64,000 bases of DNA from Lasiosphaeris hirsuta (taxonomy: Eukaryota; Ascomycota; Sordariomycetes; Sordariales; Lasiosphaeriaceae): the NCBI GenBank assembly GCA_030549175.1, contig JAUKUA010000007.1, positions 1,054,001 to 1,118,000 on the forward strand. Reading direction: 5' to 3'. The position numbers and the translations under genes are program-made. This document shows positions 44,185-56,863 of the stretch, piece after piece (positions within the stretch are counted from its first letter, which is position 1; each line of letters opens with the position of its first letter). Under the pieces are notes generated by a model that made no database searches, was not told the origin of the DNA, and was given only the letters and a program-made list of their open reading frames with translations.

Positions 44185-46230
44185 TCAGCTTCGAATGTCT
44201 CCACCCCCCACCAGCTCCCTCTTTCTTGGAGCAACATCCCCAGATACCAGTGCTGGGCTGAACAACTCGGCCTCGACCCAGCGCAGCCTCCGAACCGGCT
44301 GCGCAAAACGAAGCTCCACGACGCCCGTTGCAACCCGGTACTTGATATTCGCGGGCATGACGTCTCGGAATGCATCGATGAACTGAGGGACCACGCGCAC
44401 AGTGAAATTGTGGTCATTCCGTTTGGAGGGGGTTTTGATCTGCTGAAGTAAAGCCCGGGACATGACCTGGAATGTGTACCACGCAGTGTGCTTGCGCGCA
44501 TTGCTTGCTACCCATGCATTCTTTGCCGTGGTCTCCTTCTCAAGGCCCAGAGCTGAGGTCAGTGTGTGTTTGTAGAACGCTGCTTCGTGTTCAGCCACGA
44601 GTTTCCTGTAGATGGGCTCGATATCCAGCATACAATCGACGGCTGGCCGGAGGCGGCCCTGTCGAATCATGCTCTTGATCAAGATGTGGTACTGGAAGAA
44701 GCCTGGCTTGACATTATACGGCTCTGCCGTCATGGTGTTCCATATCAGCTGCACCGAGCCCATCCGCACCACCTTTTGGGCATACCCAGTGGCTTTCCAC
44801 TCGGTTGAGGCTGGTGTTGAAGCCTGGATGTAGGCCCATTCGAGCAGACTGAACCAGATACGGTCCGTGATAGGGATTCCGTACTGTTTCGAGATGAAGT
44901 CAACAAGTCTCAGCGCGGCTGGGATCTCGGAATTGCAGCCATAGCTAGTCACGATTGCGTCCAAGAGCCGCTCACTCGGGTACATGGGTGAGTCTCGCGG
45001 GAGGGGTCTAGCGTGTGGTCCAATGACAACCTCACCTGTTCTCAGCCTGTCGACTTTGATGTTCCAATATTTGTTCAATATCCGGGCTTCCAGGATTTTC
45101 AGCGACCCAGATCGGGCGTAGGCGACCATCAGAGAGCAAAGGAGATGTTCATCGACCATGTAAGAGCCGTTAGTTGCTACTTCATACAGCCTTGTGACTG
45201 GACGGTGATTTGACATGATCCTCATAACATGCTCGGCCTTGTCGACGGCGTAGCGATTCTGACCGAATCGATGTCGTTGCAACCCTAACCTATGTTGTCC
45301 CATGGTCCTGAGCCGGTACAAAGCACCTGGGGGTAGTTCGAGTTTCTTCTTTCCAAATCCACACAAGTCGACAGGTCGGACACGAAACCGGGCCAGGTCA
45401 TACTGGGTGTACAGGTGGTCCGTCAGAAAACGCGCCTTGATGAATTCGGTGTACGCCTCACCGTTGCGTTCGTTAGCCTGACTCGACATGTCCATCAAAT
45501 GCCAGGCCACGCCCGCCTGGTACGAATCGGATGAAGCACCTGCACATCTCAGTAGAACTTTGAAGTCGGAAGGCAACAGGCCTGGGCCGCTAGTGATTCT
45601 TATATGTGCAGCAGCGACGACCCGTCTGCACAGGAGGTAGTATACCTTCCGTACGCCCCAGACATCCACCAACTGGCCGAGCGGAGTGTGCTGTGCCATT
45701 CCAGGACTTACACGAATGCCCCATGCCGGGTCGATTTCTCTACCAAACGGTGTGGCGGGGTCCAGGGATTTCAACAGCTCGGAGAAAACGACCGGGGGAA
45801 GCTTTGCGATGACGGCGCTGGAGGGCAGTCCTGAGTCCTGTGCTCTTATACCATCACGGACAAGCTCCCGAAGGTACTTCAGCCGGTGCGCTGGAGACGT
45901 GAATGATTTCTTGAGCTCCAATGCCCAATTGTTAGATGAAGCATTGGGTCGAATTTGAGGGGACGGTTCGTGCTTGAAGCGTTGTGTTACGGACGTTGAT
46001 GTAAACAGAGTGCGGAGGAGGTCAAGCTCATCGGTGTCTAGAGGTTGAGCCCACAACAAGGAGGAGATAGTGGGATGATTAGCGTGTGTATTAGTGCTGG
46101 TGCGCGACCCAAGGACGCTCGAGCGCGTGTGTTGGGCAAGCTGGGGTTGAAGTTTGCGTCGATGCTGGGAGGCGCTAAACCGACACGCTCGATAGCCGAG
46201 GGGCCCCATCGAGGGCAGGATGGCGATCAT
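44185..46230 (-). CDS. Mitochondrial AEP2/ATP13-like expression factor (PPR-like)
   Basis: Single exon, 681 residues from the ATG at 46230. The first 50 residues are basic and Ser-rich without acids (MIAILPSMGPLGYRACRFS, QHRRKLQPQLAQHTR), as in a mitochondrial presequence. The rest is helical with PPR-like spacing, e.g. LVDFISKQYGIPITDRIWFS and FQYHILIKSMIRQGRLRPAV. The pattern resembles ascomycete 'mitochondrial ATPase expression' (AEP2/ATP13) proteins, which help translation of mitochondrial mRNAs such as the ATP9 transcript in yeast; whether the target is the same here is unknown. Another PPR protein is the alternative. Divergent from LSM3 across about 530 bp. Confidence 0.62.
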   Translation of the reverse strand: MIAILPSMGPLGYRACRFSASQHRRKLQPQLAQHTRSSVLGSRTSTNTHANHPTISSLLWAQPLDTDELDLLRTLFTSTSVTQRFKHEPSPQIRPNASSNNWALELKKSFTSPAHRLKYLRELVRDGIRAQDSGLPSSAVIAKLPPVVFSELLKSLDPATPFGREIDPAWGIRVSPGMAQHTPLGQLVDVWGVRKVYYLLCRRVVAAAHIRITSGPGLLPSDFKVLLRCAGASSDSYQAGVAWHLMDMSSQANERNGEAYTEFIKARFLTDHLYTQYDLARFRVRPVDLCGFGKKKLELPPGALYRLRTMGQHRLGLQRHRFGQNRYAVDKAEHVMRIMSNHRPVTRLYEVATNGSYMVDEHLLCSLMVAYARSGSLKILEARILNKYWNIKVDRLRTGEVVIGPHARPLPRDSPMYPSERLLDAIVTSYGCNSEIPAALRLVDFISKQYGIPITDRIWFSLLEWAYIQASTPASTEWKATGYAQKVVRMGSVQLIWNTMTAEPYNVKPGFFQYHILIKSMIRQGRLRPAVDCMLDIEPIYRKLVAEHEAAFYKHTLTSALGLEKETTAKNAWVASNARKHTAWYTFQVMSRALLQQIKTPSKRNDHNFTVRVVPQFIDAFRDVMPANIKYRVATGVVELRFAQPVRRLRWVEAELFSPALVSGDVAPRKRELVGGGDIRS

Positions 46231-46761
46231 TGAGAACACAACCCCGCTGCATCATGTTCAGCCGTACCCTTGCAGAAAGGACGAGTAACTGCCGCAAGTC
46301 TGTCAATTATTTCAGTCGCAGATATGCCCACGAAGTGAAAGTGAGGGCACCGCATGAATACGTCAATACGAAGGAGGTAGGTAGCATAGAGAATCAAGCC
46401 GGGACGGTGTTGTTGGTGTTGCTTGAGAAACCTGGGGGTGGAGGGGCAGAGGTAGAGGTGACATGGAAGCTCCGGGGAACCTAGCTCAGAGCCCTGCCGC
46501 CTGCCCCTGCCAACGCCAGTCCCTGCAAGGCGGCACAATTCTCCTCACCGCCCGGGCAGGCAAGTGGAGGTCTGCACACCTAGAAGCGAGCAGGCGCGTC
46601 GTGGCCCGTGCACCACCCATTTCTGCCTTAACCTCAGGCAGTCGAGACGCTGGCTGGACTTGGGTTGGACGGTTATTTCGTATTGGCTTTGAAGTTCCCA
46701 CGACATCCATCACTCATACTCACACCACAAAAAAGACCGCAGCGCATAATACCTGCCCACC
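46231..46761. promoter_or_regulatory. Divergent AEP2-like/LSM3 promoter region
   Basis: About 530 bp shared upstream region. GGTAGGTAGC at about 46374-46383. No gene supported. Confidence 0.5.
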
Positions 46762-47231
46762 ATGGCCGAAGTGGGAGATGAGAGCAATCCGGTCTCGGAG
46801 CCCCTTGATCTCGTGCGCCTGCTGCTCGATGAGGTCGTTTGCGTTAAGCTCAGAGGCGACAGGGAACTGAAGGGCCGCCTCCACGTGCGTCCGCCCTCCA
46901 ACCCCTTCACCTACCCAAGTACGCCTAACTGATATGTCTCTCTTTAGGCCTATGATAGCCATTGCAACCTCGTGCTAGGCGAGGTCGAGGAGACCATCTA
47001 CGTCGTCGACGATGAGGATGACCCAGATGACGAGATCAAGGTGCGTCCACGCCCCCTGCCGTATCGCGCCGTAGCTAACTAGCATTGCTATGTAGACCGT
47101 CAGCAGGAAATCAGAAATGTTGTTTGTGAGAGGTATTTTTCCTAAGCAAAGCAAAGTACCACAAACTCAAGTACTAACCCAACCCAGGCGACAGCGTCGT
47201 TCTCATCGCCCCTCAATCACGGTCCTTCTAA
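46762..47231 (+). CDS. LSM3: U6 snRNA-associated Sm-like protein LSm3
   Basis: Subunit of the LSm1-7 and LSm2-8 rings (mRNA decay and U6 snRNP). Four exons 46762-46884, 46948-47040, 47096-47132 and 47188-47231 give 98 residues with introns of 63, 55 and 55 nt. The Sm1 motif ([21 protein letters not shown], then [21 protein letters not shown]) and the Sm2 motif ([14 protein letters not shown]) are intact and align closely with the human protein. The start is in a good context (CACCATGG). Length and splice phases all agree. Confidence 0.97.
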
Positions 47232-48018
47232 GCAAGACCACTCAAGAGCGCACCGTTAATGGAGATGGCCGGCCGGCGCGACACTCCCCGGCCTAATCAC
47301 ATAAGCATTTGAGCCCCAATGTCTCTCCTGTCGAAACTCACCTTCGTCTGCCAGCACGTTGTTTGAGTTTAGCATTACCGTCGCCAAACGGCGATCTAGG
47401 CTCAGGGGTCAGACAAACCAGGGATTTTCCCTTTGGAAAGCTGTACTAAATAGACAAGTTCGTGGCCAGAGCATCAAAAGACATCCATCCTCATTTTCCT
47501 CCGCCCTCGGACCGTGTCACAAGCTTGAACCAAACCCATCACTCACGTGCAAGACGCCGATGGACAACCACCTACTTGCATTTCCAGACCCCTCACTAAA
47601 AGACGTATTCAGGCCTTCCAGCCAGGGCGGACGGATCCCCTGCATAATCTCAGCCGTCTCCAACAGGTAGGTGGGCCTTCTTTGGTGCCATGGGCCTCAC
47701 TTTGTCACACTAGATCCATTTGCCGAAGCAACTCATTACAAAAGTAGAAATTCGCTATTCCTGATATCTCATAATACTGCCGTAGGTCAGCCAGTGTTCC
47801 GTTGGGCCACTATATGAACACCAAAACTCCTGCCAGTCGTCAATCCCCAGCACGAAACATCCATTTTGCTGCATCAGTATCCAGCTGATCCGCTCGCACG
47901 CTGCGGCACAACATAGCAGCTACGCTGAAACATACACGGAAAGGCTTCGGATGCCAGGGAAGATACAAACAAGCAGGCCTCCTCTCTACTACTCACCAGC
48001 ATCGCCTTGCGCCGGCAG
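47232..48018. other. Convergent 3' region
   Basis: Between LSM3 and the GTPase. A 103-codon frame at 47359-47670 has no recognisable content. No gene supported. Confidence 0.45.
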
Positions 48019-50019
48019 CTATTCCTTCGCCTTTCCCTCTTCGGAAGCCCCGGCCTCAGCTGCGGTCTCTTCCTCAGCAGACCCGCTATCCGCCTGTTTC
48101 GGCATCAACGGGTGGGATGGGTCGTACCCGACGCTTTTCACGATCCCTAGCCCCTTGGTCCTCCCCTCCCTGAAGAGAAGACGGTCCCCAGGAGCCAAGT
48201 ACTCAGGTCGCTGCACAAAGCGGAAGGCAACCGTTGCCCGGTCTCCAGTTCTGATAAAGGGACGGTCGACGTCAATGATAGCACAAGTCTGAGAGACAGG
48301 CCCGACATGCAACATGGCCTGGTATTTAGTCTTGATGGTAGTCGCGTGTGACAAGATGAGTACTAACTTGGTCAGTGGGAGGGCTCAACGTGGGCAACGG
48401 AGAACTTGACTGGGCATACCTTCGGCAACAAACTCACGGTACACCTTTGGAGAGGTGCCATCCAACTTGGGCAGAACGACCATTCCTTTGCGGACATCTT
48501 TTCGTCGGATTCTCCTCAACGCGAACGATGCCGACTGTCCTGCTGATGCGGCTGGCACACTTATACGCTTTCTCTCAATCGACCGGATCGACGTCTGCGT
48601 GAAGCGACCGAGCGAGTCCGGCCCAATTTGGACGTCGTCTCCTGCATGAATCACACCAGACTTCACAATCCCAGATACCACGGTGCCCACGTGAGGAACA
48701 CTAAATGTGTCGTTGACATGGAACTCAAAAGGGGCGTCAGCATCATATCGGCCATGATGCGGGAGGATGTTGAGGAATGACCGCACGAGGTCTAGATTCT
48801 CACCCGTCACGTTGGAGATCTGGAAGATGGGGCAAATACGCTGGCTCACAAATTGGGTTGCCGTGTTGATGCACTCCTCGTGATTCTTGATGAAGATGGG
48901 TATTTTTCTGGCCCCGGGGCTCTTCAAAATTCTGGTAATCTGGGTGATGGTCTGCTCGAGAATCTGCGGGGGGCAAATGTCGATTTTGGTGATGACAACC
49001 ATGACTGGCACATTCAAGGCGAGGGCGATGCCCAAGTGCTCTTTGCTCATACCGATCAGTCCGTTGTTCGCTGCCACCATGAGCAAGCAGTAATTCGGGC
49101 TGCTGGATAAGAGCCCAAAGACGGTAGTGCGGAGGTAGCGCTCGTGTCCAGCCAGATCGGTAAAGGTGATGACTTTTGCGCTGCGCTTTCCAATCTCCTC
49201 CCACGACAATTTGCGGCCTGGCGTGTCCGAGACGACAACTTGGCCCTTGGTGTCGAAACCCATGATTTCCATTCCCACGGACGAGGTCCGCCCCGTTTCG
49301 ATTTCGTGCTTGTGCCGGAACAAATTGACACGGGCCTTGCCTCTACCATCATCAAGGTCTCCCTTGACGAGCACGCCAAGCATGGAGCTCTTTCCGGCAT
49401 CAACGTTTCCAACGACGGCTATCCTCGTCTCAATGACCTCCTCGACTGTTGCCGGGGTCTGACGTATCATGACCTTCCCACTGCAGTCCTTCTCTCTGGT
49501 TGGCGTCCCATCCACTTCGCCGCCCACATTCTTGGTCAACAACAGATGGCAGTCGGCGCGCAGCTTCTTGGCGGCTTCGGCCAACCTCTTGTATGCCAGG
49601 TCCCACTCTTCTTTTGACAACCTCATGCTGTCGCCATTGTTCTCGAAGCCAATATCGAGCACAGCCTCTCCATGGCCCTCAGTCAACCTCTCGTCTATGA
49701 CTCCGACCAATTGCTGGAGAGACTCGGCATCCTCGCTTCCCGACAGCAGAAGGTCTCGTAACCTCACGCGGGGAGCCGGGTCGGAGAGATTGAGGCTGTC
49801 AAGGATGTCGTCGAGCTCTTCGTGGTGGTCAAAGTCGGCCTGCGCTGTCTGGGCTGCCGATGTCGATGCTATTGGCGCAGTCACCGCCAACTGGCCGGCG
49901 GGCTTGGAGCTTGGGTATCGCAAGGCCTGCTGCTTCTCCACGTACTCGGCAAAGTCGCTCAATGCGGCCTCGCCTTTCCGCTTCTCGTGCGGTAACTGCT
50001 TTATAGACTTTCCGGCCAT
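48019..50019 (-). CDS. GTPBP1/GTPBP2-like translational GTPase
   Basis: EF-Tu-type GTPase of the GTPBP1/2 family, linked in animals to ribosome rescue and mRNA surveillance. Exons 50019-48420 and 48362-48019 (58-nt intron, GTATGC donor; junction FVAE|VLILSHATT) give 647 residues. G1 GNVDAGKSS near residue 205, the GHERY form of G3 (DLAGHERYLRTT), and G4 TKID in VVITKIDICPP are visible, followed by domains II and III (VPHVGTVVSGIVKSG, GDDVQIGP, AMLHVG, GDRATVAFRF). The N-terminal 180 residues are family-specific and partly acidic; the C-terminus is acidic Ala/Glu-rich. Not eEF1A or eRF3: those lack this N-domain and GHERY spacing. The start was chosen because the upstream codons (KTRHCAT) are not conserved. 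Confidence 0.9.
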
Positions 50020-51104
50020 GGTTGCGCAATGGCGGGTTTTCAAGCGGGTGTTGCAAGATGCAAATCGCTGATTCTAGGGTCAAAGACGTATCCTGAGGAT
50101 CATTGGGCTAGGCTTTGCACTTCAATCAATGGGTGGGATAAGGGGGAAGAAAAGATGATGATATGAATAAATGAAGGCAGGTTCAGGCGCCTTATATGTC
50201 TTGAATACGAAGAGTGGCTTTCGAGGCATGCCTTCGCCGGCTGAGTCGAAGCTCAGTCGAGTCACCGATGGGTATGAGCAACCTAGCTCTCTGCTCAGTG
50301 ACTCTCGCACTGGGCAACCTCGTTGGCGGTCGCTCTTATCGATAAGCCACGCGCCTGGGCACCAGGCTTGGCGTCGCCTTGCTCCGCTGCCCCGCCATCC
50401 TGCACACCTTGACCCCGCAAGACGCTGGACTGATGTCACAGAAGGATTCACAGAACCTTGATAGGTTACATGGAAGCCTGCTCCCAACGACTACGCCCAT
50501 CCAAAGGAAAGGGGTGTGTGACATTTAGTAGGGGGTTTTTCGCGATAATTACACCTTTGGCGCAAGGCAAATCCTGCCTTCTCACAGCTCCTACACAGCC
50601 TGAGGTATGTAAGCATGGGCTTGGTAGGCATGTTCAACGGACGGTGTTTAAGTACATGTCGATCGCAGAGCTTGTTGGCGCCACATTCAGCCCTTCCACT
50701 GACAAGCTTGACAGCACACATTAGACCGGAAGTGAGCATAAGGTTGAGTCATAGGCCGGTTTGATTCAATTGCCATCCGCACATTTCCATTACTGCAGTT
50801 GTCGACTTCTACTCTCGCCTGTAATGAATAACCAATCCGCTAAGCAAACACCACAGCGCTGCAGTCTATGGTCCTCACAGAACTGCTTGCTACCTTCCCA
50901 AACGCCATGATATGCGGATCCAAAAAGATGCAACACGCCGATAATTACGTTTCCTCCCGGTAATTTTCCATTCCAACCCGACGCAGTCATGCTAAAACCC
51001 AAAAAAAACCACAACACCTCAACCCGCGTTTCCGGGGTATATACAACTGGAAACCACGTTCCCCAGCCGAAGGAAGATCTGTCGAAGGAAGCTCCCCACC
51101 TCCT
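50020..51104. other. Intergenic region, no supported gene
   Basis: Between the GTPase start and the arrestin 3' end. Open frames are short and lack recognisable content. Probably the GTPase promoter and arrestin 3' UTR. Confidence 0.5.
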
Positions 51105-52689
51105 CTAAATGCTGGCTCTGCCTTGCTCCGTCGAGCTGCGACTTTGCTCATCTCCGGCGACCCCATCAAGAGGTTCTATCATCTCGGCTATCGACGTCTC
51201 CGCGTCAAAAAATGTCTCTTGAGAGTAGGCGGGTGGACTGGGAGGCACATCTTGGTAGATAGGGGGCGCTTCGTTGTCCCAGCTGATCCCAATGCCAGCC
51301 CTCTCCGTGAGAACAGTCGCGAAATGCATTCGCAAAATGCGGCCCACTCCTGTATGCGTCACGAGCGCTGGCTTGTTGACGGGCGCCCATTCCTGCGAGA
51401 CGACCATCTCTACCATAAGCTGATGAGTAATTTCAGTGCCGTCCCGGCTCTTGGTGTCGCAAACAGATTTGGCATGCTTAGCCAGACTGTACTCAAGCTC
51501 GAACTCAACACTGCTGTCGGTCGCGCTCGAATAGTTGCTTTTCCAGCCTGAAAAGAGTGTCTTCTCGCCGATGATACGTGTTTCCGTCCTCATCACACCC
51601 TTCTTTTGCTGCTCTGCACCCTCGTCCACCTTGGGGCTATGTCGGCCACAGGCGGGAGCAACAGTCTTGGCCGTCTCCTCGAGCCGCCACGTCAGCTTCT
51701 TGAGTTTCCAGTATTCTATCGTCCCGACCTTGGCATTGAGCCGAGCGATACCGTCCAGCTTGAGCGACAACGTGTAGCTCCCGATCGGATGTATGAGGTG
51801 CGGGTAGTGGGCACTCGCCTTGATGTTAGTCGGCGGGAAAACGCGAACCGAGTGATGAGGTAGCTCGGTCCCGAGCAAACTGCGCTTGACATCGAGAATC
51901 TTTTCAAGTCGGACAGCTGTCTGCGTGATGCCGTTGGTCTTGGGGATGGCCTCGGCCTTGAATTCATAGGCGATTGATCCTAGAGGCCCGTCCATTGTGG
52001 CGGGTAGATGCCCTTCCAGAAGCACCGAAAAAGGGAACGAGTGTTTACCTGAGCGAAAAGTGGTTAGTTTTGATGCGCTCGCTAAGGGAACGGCGGGCGA
52101 TGACGTATGTACCTTTGGTCAACACCAGCGGCTGGGGAAGAAGGTGCCATTTCTTCAGCTCAGTGCTCTGGTTTGCACACTCCTGGCAATGGTGCGCAAA
52201 GGGCTTTTTTTGCATGACATGGATGCTGAGAGTGGCATCAAAAGACTCAATCTCGATTCCATCCTCCTTGACATCCAGGAATAGTTGGCCCGAGACCAAG
52301 GCCCCAGTGCTGTGTTCCGCATCGCCGTACAAGACGATAGGTGGTGATTCGAGCTTCAAATTCAAGGCGACCAGGGCGCTCGTGTGGCTCTCCTTGCTAG
52401 AGCGACCAAAATGCATGCCGGGAAAGGAAAGTCGGTGGTGGTGGCCATTCTCGCGCTGGGAGTCTGAGGAAAAGCTGCTAGACCGTGATTCGCCCATCTT
52501 TATACGAGGCGCCTGTAGCGCATGAGAGTCGTCGGTGGTGTCGCCTTCGATTGATGATGCATAGGTAAACACGTGTTCTGAGCTGCGACCCCTTGTGTTG
52601 CGGTTTGGAGATTTTTTGGTGAGGTTCGACACTTGGTTTTCGATAGAAGAAGTTGAGGCGCGGAAAAAGTTGGCGACACGGTGTGGCAT
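51105..52689 (-). CDS. Alpha-arrestin, LDB19/ART1-type
   Basis: Adaptor that brings the Rsp5-type ubiquitin ligase to plasma-membrane transporters for endocytosis. Exons 52689-52113 and 52048-51105 (64-nt intron; the splice joins LVLTKG to KHSFPFSVLLEGHLP) give 506 residues. The arrestin N part (LNLKLESPPIVLYGDAEHST, SGQLFLDVKEDGIEIESFDA) is followed by the LDB19-like C part (ISWDNEAPPIYQDVPPSPPA). The PPIY and PPAY sequences near the C-terminus are PY motifs, the Rsp5-binding sites. The N-terminus is Ser-rich and disordered. An ATG at 52713 (MAGAEATK) would add 8 residues. Confidence 0.86.
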
Positions 52690-55600
52690 CTTGGTTGCCT
52701 CTGCCCCTGCCAATGGCGGGGGAGGGGTAGCTAACGTGCTAAGGTTGGGGAGGTGCCGGACCGGTCGCGTCCAGTGAGTAGTCGCCGTGATGCAGGTGGT
52801 GTGATGCAGCGCCCCTCACCGCTGCAGACTAGGGAGTGGCACTCGAGCAGGCTGTCGGCCCGCCCGGGAAATAAACAAGGCGCGTCCTGCTTGGTTGCCC
52901 TGCTTGCTTCTCTTAGAGTGCCGTTTTCGGCTTGCCTCAATGCGCCAGCCTGCTCTGGTCGGGGTCGGCTGATGATGCAAAGCGCCCGCCACTGGCCCGC
53001 CTGTCACAAGATCTGGGGAAGCCTTTCTTGTATCCGGAATTCGCTTCGGCTCTCCGTCTTTCAGTTTCCCTTCTGCTTGGCACTCTCCTCTACCATCAAT
53101 GAGAGGCAATCGTCAAGCCAGCCTTGATAATGTGCCACCACGATACAAAATTTTGACCTAGCACGGCGTTGTAGATGCGATTTAAGCTCGTTTATTCTGA
53201 TTGTTCGTCCCAGCCTGGCGTGAGGTAATGGCAGGGGATGGGTTCGGCTGCTGTGGTGGGCAAGGGTTTGTGAATGCTGACAGGGGCAATAAAACTTCAA
53301 TATGCTTCAAAAGACCGTTAATGGCTTGGTATTATTTTCGCGTTCTATTCTCGAAAGCTGTGTCAACAGCGGCGAGCCCAGCTCAGACAGGGAAGACAGG
53401 CTATCCAGAGTATTTGTATGCTCCAGCCGGGCGATGATGCTGCCTTTTCATCAAGTAATTATGTGTCATGGCAGGGGCTGCTGGCCCACTCAGCAAACGG
53501 CAGGACCGTGACAACAAAAAGACCTCCTGCTCAGACCATGACGGCTTGGGGCTCCTCCGCAACGCCATCCAGCGCCCAGGCAAGGTACTTCGTACCGCGG
53601 TATACCATGCACTCCCTTAGCTCCCATTCCTGCCCACAAGTACACTACGACAGTACATCCATACCTGGGGTACAAAGCCTCTGGAGCTTAACGCAGACCA
53701 CGCAAAGCATTCAGGGATGGCCTTACACGGTGTGGTGCTCCGCGCTGTAGAGGGAAGCCAAGCAAGCTGTTCTCCAGCTGAATGCTCAGGGTGCGACGGA
53801 GGAGGTGTGCTGATTGATCCTCGGGGGCCAAGCATAACCCATATCTTACTACCGGCATCCTGCTCAGGTCGGTGCATACAAATGCAAATTCAGCTGTCTC
53901 TCTGGATGCCACCGAAACAACGGTTGGGCACCGCACACCGCTGCGAGTGCGAGAGCCCCATGCAGTCAGCCTCAGCAGAACATCGGACACGGAAAGCAAC
54001 TGAGGTGAGCCTCAAGGCGGGGCTAGGCCGATTCGTCCTGTGAGCAAAGCCGCGAAAAGCCAAGGCGACGTGTCAGGACCTGAGAACGCAGCCTAGGTGA
54101 CAGAGTGGCCAACCAAAGAATATCGACTGGAGACTCACCATCATAATAACCACTGAATTATATCAACAAGACCAACCGAGGCGCAGCACCACAGGAGACA
54201 AGAGCCTGACAGCTCAGATTCTGACGGCCTCCATCTCCCTCCTTCTCATGCCAAGTCGTCTATCGGGCCGTCATTCAATTGCTCAAGCTGGTCATTGGTA
54301 TATCCCTACCTCCTGCTCACAACAGCCCAGATAATAGCAATTGGCGGGCTCGTATGGTGGGCTCTTTGCTTGAATGCCGAACAAAGAAACAACCGCTCCG
54401 AGTGTCCACCGAAACGGCGGGAACCTAGGCAAAGCGGAGCGGAGAATGCAAGTGACCAAGGGAAGTACTTGGTGGGCCCTTGCGGCAGTGACTTCACTTT
54501 TTTGTCCTGGTACTCGATTGCTTCTAGATTTGCGGCAAATGCTCCACACGCAATGCAAAAAAAAAAAAACGATCTGGGGGAACCAATAGCGCCCTTGTCT
54601 CGGCAACGTCTTGCGCTATCCAAACCTCTTTTCACGCCTTCACGGCAGGTCACCTGCCACCTGCCACACAACCTTTCAGTCGGGTCCCACCTCTGGAAAA
54701 TTTTCGCTACTCCCGTCTCCTGCCAAGGCAACTACCCGTCTGGTACTGCATGGGACGATTCGGTGGACACGTATAAGTTGGACTCACACACTTATGATAC
54801 GCTGTGGCTGACGCATTCTCGATGTCCAGAACCGCAGTTCTGCCGATGCTGCCGCTATTGGAGCCCTCGCAGCAAACGGGGAAGATCCATTACTACCACG
54901 ACAGGTCGCACCCAGATCCATGGGTCATTCGCTCTGGAAATATCCTTTGGCTTAAGGCAGGTACTGTATCGAATATACACTTTACACCAGCATACCTTTC
55001 ACTTTCTCGCAGCGCAATAAGGAGCTTCCCCGCAATGTCTCAGTGCTAGCACTGCGCCAGCCTTATGACCTGCTCCTGATGCCTGACCCCTGCGGAGATC
55101 GAAGCGAGCTGGAGCCACGCTATGTGCCTAACCTGCGATTCGTCAAGTTATTACATGTCGCGACCTTGCGCTTTGAAGACGCAAAGACTCGTCAGGCGGC
55201 GGGCTTGGGCGGCAAGAGTTGTGTCCCAGCAGCCTGTTTAGGTAGCCTTCATCCAACTCCCAATCCCATGCTAAGCGCTGGCATGGACACTAACTTGATC
55301 AACTAACACGGGAGCGGTCCACCTCGGAGAAGCTGAATTTAACAGACCAGTTGTCAAAGCCACCCTGCATTCAATTACGTAATTCCCACCTATTCGCTAA
55401 CCAAGCGTGCTTGAGAGATGGTGCACGTTTTGTTTGCGCCCTCGTGTGCCAGTGCCACCTGCTCACCGTGGCCCACTGCGTCTTGTCTTTCTCCGGCATG
55501 GCGATGGTGATCGTGTGGTGTCTACCGACTTGGATGATGCAGGGTGCATGGGATTGCCTGCAGCCCGCTACTCGTCGAGGAAACGATTGCTTGCTCTTCA

Positions 55601-56863
55601 GCTTGCTTCCGGGACTGTCAACAACACATTTCCCCATTCCCGGGCAACAGCGACCACTGGGCAACAATAGCGTGTTTTTCCCTGTCAAGGGACTGCAACT
55701 CGGAATGATGTCTCGCCCATAGCTTCTCCTCGGCAAGAGTCCGGAAGGCGTCAGAGAAACCCCGTCTTCGCTTCCGATCTGCCGGTGCCAATATCCGTGA
55801 CTAACATGGCTTCTTCCGGATTCGATGCTGGACCCGCTCGCTCGGCTGGACTCACGCGGACCGCTTCGGAGGCGGCCGATGCTGCAAAGAACCCACCATG
55901 GAGGCGACCGAAGCTCTCTCCGTGAAACGTAAGGGAAACCAGGATCCGGGTTTCGAGACAGCCGACTGCGGCGTTACGGTGCTTACTACCTGCCAAAGAC
56001 TACGAACCTATGCCGCTCCCGTCCGTGGCCCGGGCGTCCTAATTCCTGGGACTCGGGTATCTTTCACGGTGGTTGAGTGGCTCTGGTCCTCTGGAGTTAG
56101 GCGGTAAGTCATTGAATCCACCGACTAACGGAGCACTAACCCCTGGAAGGAGCGCGACTTGGCCCTCGGGCTTTTGCAGCTCAGTGGTGGGTAGGCGGAC
56201 CATGTCGTCACATGCAGGCACGAGCCTACCAGCTGCATAGAACCAGTGGAACAGGTGGACTTTAGAGTCGTATATAGTGCATGGGTATTCCAGTACCTGG
56301 GTACCCAGAACAAACATGACCAAAAGAAAATATTTTTCATCGGTGGGGTTTAATCGACCCTGTGTAGGCCCCCCGGCTACAGGCGGCATTTCAAATACAT
56401 TCCTTCCAAGGACCTCGAGCCGTCTGTTCGGGTCCGGCCATCGCCGGCTCTGAGATGACCTAGATTGAGGCGCCCGGCTTTGTGGCTTAGGGGTTACGCA
56501 GCAGCAGATACCCACAGGCCATATAGAGATGTGAGATCCCTGCCCCATCTTGAGATCCTATCATCACCGCTCTTAGATCTTCTCCCATCGCCAGATCATT
56601 TCGTGATGCTATATGCTAGATCCTCCCACAATATGAGTGTCCCAATCCATGGCTTTTCTGTCAGCCGGTGGTCCCGTGAAGACCGACGCAGCGGTGACCT
56701 CCATTACGAGACCCGGGAATGCCGTAGGCCCAGAGACAGTGATATATACGCCCGAGCCCCTGAGCTTCTCAGTCCACCTAGCGGACCTGGCAGATACTCA
56801 ACGCTGCAGGCGAGGTCCACATGGTCACACTTCCAACGGCACAAAGCAAGTAGTACATGCCGG
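52690..56863. other. 4.2-kb stretch without a supported gene
   Basis: Upstream of the arrestin and downstream of the NDUFAF6 stop. Frames exist (for example 54295-55020, plus, 241 codons starting at TTG) but have no domain and atypical composition. An A12 tract lies at about 54557-54568. Either a long regulatory region or a gene I cannot recognise, or non-coding transcripts. Confidence 0.4.

Noticed and set aside
54295..55020. 241-codon plus-strand frame
   Set aside because: It begins at TTG, not ATG, has a poly-A run in the middle, and shows no domain or typical composition.
55351..55736. Overlapping frames on both strands of about 120 codons
   Set aside because: Neither has recognisable motifs; both-strand openness points to composition rather than coding.
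52690..56863. Transposable element in the gene-poor interval
   Set aside because: No transposase, reverse transcriptase motif or long repeats were recognised by eye.
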